Shown here one piece after another: positions 52,461 through 62,700 of a DNA stretch of 64,000 nucleotides. The translations under genes and the position numbers were made by a program. The stretch is taken from positions 53,003,257 to 53,067,256 of the forward strand of contig BTRK01000006.1 of the NCBI GenBank assembly GCA_036245805.1, given 5' to 3'. Positions within the stretch are counted from its first letter, which is position 1. Every line of letters begins with the position of its first letter. This stretch comes from Pristionchus mayeri (Eukaryota; Nematoda; Chromadorea; Rhabditida; Neodiplogasteridae). Under the pieces are notes generated by a model, which was not told the origin of the DNA, searched no databases, and saw nothing but the letters and a program-made list of their open reading frames with translations.

Positions 52461-53213
52461 AAGCCTGGAGGAGGAGATGACAAGCCTGGTGGAGGAGGCG
52501 ACAAGCCTGGAGGAGGAGACGACAAGCCAGGAGGAGGAGACCACAAGCAAGGAGGAGGAGACGACAAGCCAGGAGGAGGAGACCACAAGCAAGGAGGAGG
52601 AGACGACAAGCCTGGAGGAGGAGACCACAAGCCAGGAGGAGAGGACGACAAGCCTGGAGGAGGAGACGACAAGCCTGGTGGAGGAGACGACAAGCTTGGA
52701 GGAGGAGGAGATAAGCCTGGTGGAGGAGACGACAAGCCTGGTGGAGGAAACGACAAGCCTGGTGGAGGAGACGACAAGCATAGAGGAGGAGATGAAAAGC
52801 CTGGAGGAGGAGACGACAAGCCTGGAGGAGGAGACGACAAGCCTGGAGGAGGAGATGACAAGCCAGAAGGAGGAGATGACAAGCCTGGTGGAGGAGACGA
52901 CAAGCCTGGAGGAGGCGATGACAAGCCTGGTGGAGGAGACGACAAGCCACGAGGAGGAGATGACAAGCCAGGAGGAGGAGACGACAATCCACGAGGAGGA
53001 GATGACATGCCTGGTGGAGGAGACGACAAGCCTGGTGGAGGAGGAGATGACAAGCCTGGTGGAGGGGACGACAATCCAGGAGGAGGAGATGACAAGCCAG
53101 GAAGAGGAGACGACAAGCCTGGAGGAGGAGATGACAAGCCTGGTGGAGAAGACGACAAGCCAGGAGGAGGAGATGACAAGCCTGGAGGAGGAGACGACAA
53201 GCCTGGAGGAGGA

Positions 53214-53820
53214 GACCCCAAGCAAGGAGGAGGAGACGACAAGCCAGGAGGAGGAGATGACAAGCCTGGTGGAGAAGACGACAAGCCAGGAGGAGGAGAT
53301 GACAAGCCTGGAGGAGGAGACGACAAGCCTGGAGGAGGAGACCCCAAGCAAGGAGGAGGAGACGACAAGCCTGGAGGAGGAGATGACAAGCCTGGTGGAG
53401 GAGGCGACAAGCCTGGAGGAGGAGACCCCAAGCAAGGAGGAGGAGACGACAAGCCAGGAGGAGGAGATGACAAGCCTGGTGGAGAAGACGACAAGCCTGG
53501 AGGAGGAGATGACAAGCCTGGTGGAGGAGGCGACAAGCCTGGAGGAGGAGACCCCAAGCAAGGAGGAGGAGACGACAAGCCTGGAGGAGGAGACCCCAAG
53601 CAAGGAGGAGAAGACGACAAGCCAGGAGGAGGAGATGACAAGCCTGGAGGAGGAGACGACAAGCCTGGAGGAGGAGACCCCAAGCAAGGAGGAGGAGACG
53701 ACAAGCCAGGAGGAGGAGATGACAAGCCTGGTGGAGAAGACGACAAGCCAGGAGGAGGAGATGACAAGCCTGGAGGAGGAGACGACAAGCCTGGAGGAGG
53801 AGACCCCAAGCAAGGAGGAG
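53214..53820 (+). repeat. Short-period block of DPKQ units
   Basis: GACCCCAAGCAA occurs at 53214, 53340, 53424, 53550, 53592, 53676 and 53802. The intervals are 126, 84, 126, 42, 84 and 126 bp, all even numbers of 21-bp units. This is the densest DPKQ cluster in the window. It ends just before GDHKQ units and a lone GGATGAGG stop variant at 53985. Confidence 0.82.
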
Positions 53821-55440
53821 GAGACGACAAGCCTGGAGGAGGAGATGACAAGCCTGGTGGAGGAGGCGACAAGCCTGGAGGAGGAGACGACAAGCCAGGA
53901 GGAGGAGACCACAAGCAAGGAGGAGGAGACGACAAGCCAGGAGGAGGAGACCACAAGCAAGGAGGAGGAGACGACAAACCTGGATGAGGAGACGACAAGC
54001 CAGGAGGAGGAGACCACAAGCAAGGAGGAGGAGACGACAAGCCTGGAGGAGGAGACCACAAGCCAGGAGGAGAGGACGACAAGCCTGGAGGAGGAGACGA
54101 CAAGCCTGGTGGAGGAGACGACAAGCTTGGAGGAGGAGGAGATAAGCCTGGTGGAGGAGACGACAAGCCTGGTGGAGGAGACGACAAGCCTGGTGGAGGA
54201 GACGACAAGCCTGGTGGAGGAGGAGATGACAAGCCTGGTGGAGGGGACGACAATCCAGGAGGAGGAGATGATAAGCCAGGAGGAGGAGACGACAAGCCTG
54301 GAGGAGGAGATGACAAGCCTGGTGGAGAAGACGACAAGCCAGGAGGAGGAGATGACAAGCCAGGAGGAGGAGACGACAAGCCTGGAGGAGGAAACCCCAA
54401 GCAAGGAGGAGGAGACGACAAGCCTGGAGGAGGAGATGACAAGCCTGGTGGAGGAGGCGACAAGCCTGGAGGAGGAGACGACAAGCCAGGAGGAGGAGAT
54501 GACAAGCCTGGTGGAGAAGACGACAAGCCAGGAGGAGGAGATGACAAGCCAGGAGGAGGAGACGACAAGCCTGGAGGAGGAAACCCCAAGCAAGGAGGAG
54601 GAGACGACAAGCCTGGAGGAGGAGATGACAAGCCTGGTGGAGGAGGCGACAAGCCTGGAGGAGGAGACGACAAGCCAGGAGGAGGAGACCACAAGCAAGG
54701 AGGAGGAGACGACAAGCCAGGAGGAGGAGACCACAAGCAAGGAGGAGGAGACGACAAGCCTGGAGGAGGAGACCACAAGCCAGGAGGAGAGGACGACAAG
54801 CCTGGAGGAGGAGATGACAAGCCAGAAGGAGGAGATGACAAGCATGGTGGAGGAGACGACAAGCCTGGAGGAGGCGATGACAAGCCTGGTGGAGGAGACG
54901 ACAAGCCACGAGGAGGAGATGACAAGCCAGGAGGAGGAGACGACAATCCACGAGGAGGAGATGACAAGCCTGGTGGAGGAGACGACAAGCCTGGTGGAGG
55001 AGGAGATGACAAGCCTGGTGGAGGGGACGACAATCCAGGAGGAGGAGATGACAAGCCAGGAAGAGGAGACGACAAGCCTGGAGGAGGAGATGACAAGCCT
55101 GGTGGAGAAGACGACAAGCCAGGAGGAGGAGATGACAAGCCTGGTGGAGAAGACGACAAGCCAGGAGGAGGAGATGACAAGCCTGGAGGAGGAGACGACA
55201 AGCCTGGAGGAGGAGACCCCAAGCAAGGAGGAGGAGACGACAAGCCTGGAGGAGGAGATGACAAGCCTGGTGGAGGAGGCGACAAGCCTGGAGGAGGAGA
55301 CGACAAGCCAGGAGGAGGAGACCACAAGCAAGGAGGAGGAGACGACAAGCCAGGAGGAGGAGACCACAAGCAAGGAGGAGGAGACGACAAGCCTGGAGGA
55401 GGAGACCACAAGCCAGGAGGAGAGGACGACAAGCCTGGAG

Positions 55441-56017
55441 GAGGAGACGACAAGCCACGAGGAGGAGATGACAAGCCAGGAGGAGGAGACGACAATCCAC
55501 GAGGAGGAGATGACAAGCCTGGTGGAGGAGACGACAAGCCTGGTGGAGGAGGAGATGACAAGCCTGGTGGAGGGGACGACAATCCAGGAGGAGGAGATGA
55601 CAAGCCAGGAAGAGGAGACGACAAGCCTGGAGGAGGAGATGACAAGCCTGGTGGAGGAGACGACAAGCATGGAGGAGGAGATGAAAAGCCTGGAGGAGGA
55701 GACGACAAGCCTGGAGGAGGAGATGACAAGCCAGAAGGAGGAGATGACAAGCCTGGTGGAGGAGACGACAAGCCTGGAGGAGGCGATGACAAGCCTGGTG
55801 GAGGAGACGACAAGCCACGAGGAGGAGATGACAAGCCAGGAGGAGGAGACGACAATCCACGAGGAGGAGATGACAAGCCTGGTGGAGGAGACGACAAGCC
55901 TGGTGGAGGAGGAGATGACAAGCCTGGTGGAGGGGACGACAATCCAGGAGGAGGAGATGACAAGCCAGGAAGAGGAGACGACAAGCCTGGAGGAGGAGAT
56001 GACAAGCCTGGTGGAGA
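55441..56017 (+). repeat. 360-bp offset duplication
   Basis: Positions 55,441 to about 55,657 match 55,801 to about 56,017 base for base. The match includes DDKPR, DDNPR, a 24-bp unit, the GGGGACGACAATCC unit and GGAAGAGG. The copies diverge where one continues GGAGGAGAC-DDKH and the other GGAGAAGAC. Confidence 0.88.
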
Positions 56018-59000
56018 AGACGACAAGCCAGGAGGAGGAGATGACAAGCCTGGTGGAGAAGACGACAAGCCAGGAGGAGGAGATGACAAGCCTGGAGGAG
56101 GAGACGACAAGCCTGGAGGAGGAGACCCCAAGCAAGGAGGAGGAGACGACCAGCCTGGAGGAGGAGATGACAAGCCTGGTGGAGGAGGCGACAAGCCTGG
56201 AGGAGGAGACGACAAGCCAGGAGGAGGAGACCACAAGCAAGGAGGAGGAGACGACAAGCCAGGAGGAGGAGACCACAAGCAAGGAGGAGGAGACGACAAG
56301 CCTGGAGGAGGAGACGACAAGCCAGGAGGAGGAGACCACAAGCAAGGAGGAGGAGACGACAAGCCTGGAGGAGGAGACCACAAGCCAGGAGGAGAGGACG
56401 ACAAGCCTGGAGGAGGAGACGACAAGCCTGGTGGAGGAGACGACAAGCCTGGAGGAGGAGATGACAAGCCTGGTGGAGGGGACGACAATCCAGGAGGAGG
56501 AGATGACAAGCCAGGAAGAGGAGACGACAAGCCTGGAGGAGGAGATGACAAGCCTGGTGGAGAAGACGACAAGCCAGGAGGAGGAGATGACAAGCCTGGT
56601 GGAGAAGACGACAAGCCAGGAGGAGGAGATGACAAGCCTGGAGGAGGAGACGACAAGCCTGGAGGAGGAGACCCCAAGCAAGGAGGAGGAGACGACAAGC
56701 CTCGAGGAGGAGATGACAAGCCTGGTGGAGGAGGCGACAAGCCTGGAGGAGGAGACGACAAGCCAGGAGGAGGAGACCACAAGCAAGGAGGAGGAGACGA
56801 CAAGCCAGGAGGAGGAGACCACAAGCAAGGAGGAGGAGACGACAAGCCTGGAGGAGGAGACCACAAGCCAGGAGGAGAGGACGACAAGCCTGGAGGAGGA
56901 GACGACAAGCCTGGTGGAGGAGACGACAAGCTTGGAGGAGGAGGAGATAAGCCTGGTGGAGGAGACGACAAGCCTGGTGGAGGAAACGACAAGCCTGGTG
57001 GAGGAGACGACAAGCATGGAGGAGGAGATGAAAAGCCTGGAGGAGGAGACGACAAGCCTGGAGGAGGAGATGACAAGCCAGAAGGAGGAGATGACAAGCC
57101 TGGTGGAGGAGACGACAAGCCTGGAGGAGGCGATGACAAGCCTGGTGGAGGAGACGACAATCCACGAGGAGGAGATGACAAGCCTGGTGGAGGAGACGAC
57201 AAGCCTGGTGGAGGAGGAGATGACAAGCCTGGTGGAGGGGACGACAATCCAGGAGGAGGAGATGACAAGCCAGGAAGAGGAGACGACAAGCCTGGAGGAG
57301 GAGATGACAAGCCTGGTGGAGAAGACGACAAGCCAGGAGGAGGAGATGACAAGCCTGGTGGAGAAGACGACAAGCCAGGAGGAGGAGATGACAAGCCTGG
57401 AGGAGGAGACGACAAGCCTGGAGGAGGAGACGACAAGCCTGGTGGAGGAGACGACAAGCTTGGAGGAGGAGGAGATAAGCCTGGTGGAGGAGACGACAAG
57501 CCTGGTGGAGGAAACGACAAGCCTGGTGGAGGAGACGACAAGCATGGAGGAGGAGATGAAAAGCCTGGAGGAGGAGACGACAAGCCTGGAGGAGGAGATG
57601 ACAAGCCAGAAGGAGGAGATGACAAGCCTGGTGGAGGAGACGACAAGCCTGGAGGAGGCGATGACAAGCCTGGTGGAGGAGACGACAAGCCACGAGGAGG
57701 AGATGACAAGCCAGGAGGAGGAGACGACAATCCACGAGGAGGAGATGACAAGCCTGGTGGAGGAGACGACAAGCCTGGTGGAGGAGGAGATGACAAGCCT
57801 GGTGGAGGGGACGACAATCCAGGAGGAGGAGATGACAAGCCAGGAAGAGGAGACGACAAGCCTGGAGGAGGAGATGACAAGCCTGGTGGAGAAGACGACA
57901 AGCCAGGAGGAGGAGATGACAAGCCTGGTGGAGAAGACGACAAGCCAGGAGGAGGAGATGACAAGCCTGGAGGAGGAGACGACAAGCCTGGAGGAGGAGA
58001 CCCCAAGCAAGGAGGAGGAGACGACCAGCCTGGAGGAGGAGATGACAAGCCTGGTGGAGGAGGCGACAAGCCTGGAGGAGGAGACGACAAGCCAGGAGGA
58101 GGAGACCACAAGCAAGGAGGAGGAGACGACAAGCCAGGAGGAGGAGACCACAAGCAAGGAGGAGGAGACGACAAGCCTGGAGGAGGAGACGACAAGCCAG
58201 GAGGAGGAGACCACAAGCAAGGAGGAGGAGACGACAAGCCTGGAGGAGGAGACCACAAGCCAGGAGGAGAGGACGACAAGCCTGGAGGAGGAGACGACAA
58301 GCCTGGTGGAGGAGACGACAAGCCTGGAGGAGGCGATGACAAGCCTGGTGGAGGAGACGACAAGCCACGAGGAGGAGATGACAAGCCAGGAGGAGGAGAC
58401 GACAAGCCTGGTGGAGGAGGAGATGACAAGCCTGGTGGAGGGGACGACAATCCAGGAGGAGGAGATGACAAGCCAGGAAGAGGAGACGACAAGCCTGGAG
58501 GAGGAGATGACAAGCCTGGTGGAGAAGACGACAAGCCAGGAGGAGGAGATGACAAGCCTGGTGGAGAAGACGACAAGCCAGGAGGAGGAGATGACAAGCC
58601 TGGAGGAGGAGACGACAAGCCTGGAGGAGGAGACGACAAGCCTGGTGGAGGAGACGACAAGCTTGGAGGAGGAGGAGATAAGCCTGGTGGAGGAGACGAC
58701 AAGCCTGGTGGAGGAAACGACAAGCCTGGTGGAGGAGACGACAAGCATGGAGGAGGAGACGACAAGCCTGGAGGAGGAGATGACAAGCCAGAAGGAGGAG
58801 ATGACAAGCCTGGTGGAGGAGACGACAAGCCTGGAGGAGGCGATGACAAGCCTGGTGGAGGAGACGACAAGCCACGAGGAGGAGATGACAAGCCAGGAGG
58901 AGGAGACGACAATCCACGAGGAGGAGATGACAAGCCTGGTGGAGGAGACGACAAGCCTGGTGGAGGAGGAGATGACAAGCCTGGTGGAGGGGACGACAAT

Positions 59001-59753
59001 CCAGGAGGAGGAGATGACAAGCCAGGAAGAGGAGACGACAAGCCTGGAGGAGGAGATGACAAGCCTGGTGGAGAAGACGACAAGCCAGGAGGAGGAGATG
59101 ACAAGCCTGGTGGAGAAGACGACAAGCCAGGAGGAGGAGATGACAAGCCTGGTGGAGAAGACGACAAGCCAGGAGGAGGAGATGACAAGCCTGGTGGAGA
59201 AGACGACAAGCCAGGAGGAGGAGATGACAAGCCTGGAGGAGGAGACGACAAGCCTGGAGGAGGAGACCCCAAGCAAGGAGGAGGAGACGACAAGCCTGGA
59301 GGAGGAGATGACAAGCCTGGTGGAGGAGGCGACAAGCCTGGAGGAGGAGACGACAAGCCAGGAGGAGGAGACCACAAGCAAGGAGGAGGAGACGACAAGC
59401 CAGGAGGAGGAGACCACAAGCAAGGAGGAGGAGACGACAAGCCTGGAGGAGGAGACGACAAGCCAGGAGGAGGAGACCACAAGCAAGGAGGAGGAGACGA
59501 CAAGCCTGGAGGAGGAGACCACAAGCCAGGAGGAGAGGACGACAAGCCTGGAGGAGGACACGACAAGCCTGGTGGAGGAGACGACAAGCTTGGAGGAGGA
59601 GGAGATAAGCCTGGTGGAGGAGACGACAAGCCTGGTGGAGGAGACGACAAGCCTGGTGGAGGAGACGACAAGCATGGAGGAGGAGACGACAAGCCTGGAG
59701 GAGGAGGCGACAAGCCTGGAGGAGGAGACGACAAGCCAGGTGGAGGAGACGAC

Positions 59754-62700
59754 TAGCCTGGAGGAGGAGACCCCAAGCAAGGAGGAGGAGACGACAAGCC
59801 TGGTGGAGGAGACGACAAGCCTGGAGGAGGAGACGACAAGCCTGGTGGAGGAGACGACAAGCCTGGAGGAGGAGATGACAAGCCTGGTGGAGGGGACGAC
59901 AATCCAGGAGGAGGAGATGACAAGCCAGGAGGAGGAGACGACAAGCCTGGAGGAGGAGATGACAAGCCTGGTGGAGAAGACGACAAGCCAGGAGGAGGAG
60001 ATGACAAGCCTGGTGGAGAAGACGACAAGCCTGGTGGAGGAGACGACAAGCCAGGAGGAGGAGACCACAAGCAAGGAGGAGGAGACGACAAGCCTGGAGG
60101 AGGATACGACAAGCCAGGAGGAGGAGACCACAAGCAAGGAGGAGGAGACGACAAGCCAGGAGGAGGAGGCGACAAGCCTGGAGGAGGAGACGACAAGCCT
60201 GGTGGAGGAGACGACAAGCCTGGAGGAGGAGACCCCAAGCAAGGAGGAGGAGACGACAAGCCTGGAGGAGGAGACGACAAGCTTGGAGGAGGAGGAGATA
60301 AACCTGGTGGAGGAGACGACAAGCCTGGAGGAGGAGACGACAAGCTTGGAGGAGGAGGAGATAAGCCTGGTGGAGGAGACGACAAGCCTGGAGGAGGAGA
60401 CGACAAGCCAGGAGGAGGAGACCACAAGCAAGGAGGAGGAGACGACAAGCCAGGAGGAGGAGACCACAAGCAAGGAGGAGGAGACGACAAGCCTGGAGGA
60501 GGAGACCACAAGCCAGGAGGAGAGGACGACAAGCCTGGAGGAGGAGACGACAAGCCTGGTGGAGGAGACGACAAGCTTGGAGGAGGAGGAGATAAGCCTG
60601 GTGGAGGAGACGACAAGCCTGGTGGAGGAGACGACAAGCCTGGTGGAGGAGACGACAAGCCTGGAGGAGGAGACGACAAGCCAGGTGGAGGAGACGACTA
60701 GCCTGGAGGAGGAGACCCCAAGCAAGGAGGAGGAGACGACAAGCCTGGTGGAAGAGACAACAAGCCTGGAGGAGGAGACGACAAGCCTGGTGGAGGAGAC
60801 GACAAGCCTGGAGGAGGAGATGACAAGCCTGGTGGAGGGGACGACAATCCAGGAGGAGGAGATGACAAGCCTGGTGGAGAAGACGACAAGCCAGGAGGAG
60901 GAGATGACAAGCCTGGTGGAGAAGACGACAAGCCTGGTGGAGGAGACGACAAGCCAGGAGGAGGAGACCACAAGCAAGGAGGAGGAGACGACAAGCCTGG
61001 AGGAGGATACGACAAGCCAGGAGGAGGAGACCACAAGCAAGGAGGAGGAGACGACAAGCCAGGAGGAGGAGGCGACAAGCCTGGAGGAGGAGACGACAAG
61101 CCTGGTGGAGGAGACGACAAGCCTGGAGGAGGAGACCCCAAGCAAGGAGGAGGAGACGACAAGCCTGGAGGAGGAGACGACAAGCTTGGAGGAGGAGGAG
61201 ATAAGCCTGGTGGAGGAGACGACAAGCCTGGAGGAGGAGACGACAAGCTTGGAGGAGGAGGAGATAAGCCTGGTGGAGGAGACGACAAGCCTGGAGGAGG
61301 AGACGACAAGCTTGGAGGAGGAGGAGATAAGCCTGGTGGAGGAGACGACAAGCCTGGAGGAGGAGACGACAAGCCAGGAGGAGGAGACCACAAGCAAGGA
61401 GGAGGAGACGACAAGCCAGGAGGAGGAGACCACAAGCAAGGAGGAGGAGACGACAAGCCTGGAGGAGGAGACCACAAGCCAGGAGGAGAGGACGACAAGC
61501 CTGGAGGAGGAGACGACAAGCCTGGTGGAGGAGACGACAAGCTTGGAGGAGGAGGAGATAAGCCTGGTGGAGGAGACGACAAGCCTGGTGGAGGAGACGA
61601 CAAGCCTGGTGGAGGAGACGACAAGCATGGAGGAGGAGACGACAAGCCTGGAGGAGGAGGCGACAAGCCTGGAGGAGGAGACGACAAGCCAGGTGGAGGA
61701 GACGACTAGCCTGGAGGAGGAGACCCCAAGCAAGGAGGAGGAGACGACAAGCCTGGTGGAGGAGACGACAAGCCTGGAGGAGGAGACGACAAGCCTGGTG
61801 GAGGAGACGACAAGCCTGGAGGAGGAGATGACAAGCCTGGTGGAGGGGACGACAATCCAGGAGGAGGAGATGACAAGCCAGGAGGAGGAGACGACAAGCC
61901 TGGAGGAGGAGATGACAAGCCTGGTGGAGAAGACGACAAGCCAGGAGGAGGAGATGACAAGCCTGGTGGAGAAGACGACAAGCCTGGTGGAGGAGACGAC
62001 AAGCCAGGAGGAGGAGACCACAAGCAAGGAGGAGGAGACGACAAGCCTGGAGGAGGATACGACAAGCCAGGAGGAGGAGACCACAAGCAAGGAGGAGGAG
62101 ACGACAAGCCAGGAGGAGGAGGCGACAAGCCTGGAGGAGGAGACGACAAGCCTGGTGGAGGAGACGACAAGCCTGGAGGAGGAGACCCCAAGCAAGGAGG
62201 AGGAGACGACAAGCCTGGAGGAGGAGACGACAAGCTTGGAGGAGGAGGAGATAAGCCTGGTGGAGGAGACGACAAGCCTGGAGGAGGAGACGACAAGCTT
62301 GGAGGAGGAGGAGATAAGCCTGGTGGAGGAGACGACAAGCCTGGAGGAGGAGACGACAAGCCAGGAGGAGGAGACCACAAGCAAGGAGGAGGAGACCACA
62401 AGCCAGGAGGAGGAGACCACAAGCAAGGAGGAGGAGACGACAAGCCTGGAGGAGGAGACCACAAGCCAGGAGGAGAGGACGACAAGCCTGGAGGAGGAGA
62501 CGACAAGCCTGGTGGAGGAGACGACAAGCTTGGAGGAGGAGACCACAAGCAAGGAGGAGGAGACCACAAGCAAGGAGGAGGAGACGACAAGCCTGGAGGA
62601 GGAGACCACAAGCCAGGAGGAGGAGACCACAAGCCAGGAGGAGGAGACGACAAGCCAGGAGGAGGAGACCACAAGCAAGGAGGAGGAGACGACAAGCCAG

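Larger units (their letters stand above)
48468..59753 (+). repeat. HOR domain F, rich in 24-bp units and GGAGAGGAC
   Basis: This domain is set apart by repeated GACCACAAGCCAGG followed by GGAGAGGACGAC (Glu-Asp-Asp). It also has 24-bp units with four Gly codons and, from 53,100 on, the GGAAGAGGAGAC variant. The last is found at 53100, 55059, 55608, 55968, 56514, 57273, 57843, 58476 and 59025. From 55059 on, intervals of 549, 360, 546, 759, 570, 633 and 549 bp are all 21n or 21n+3, so unit gain and loss plus 24-bp units explain them. Confidence 0.88.

Noticed and set aside
53007..53987. Plus-strand 326-codon GGGDDKP frame as a small gene
   Set aside because: It starts at a chance ATG from GACATGCC and ends at the chance GGATGAGG stop. 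There is no upstream signal, and the sequence is continuous with the surrounding repeat.
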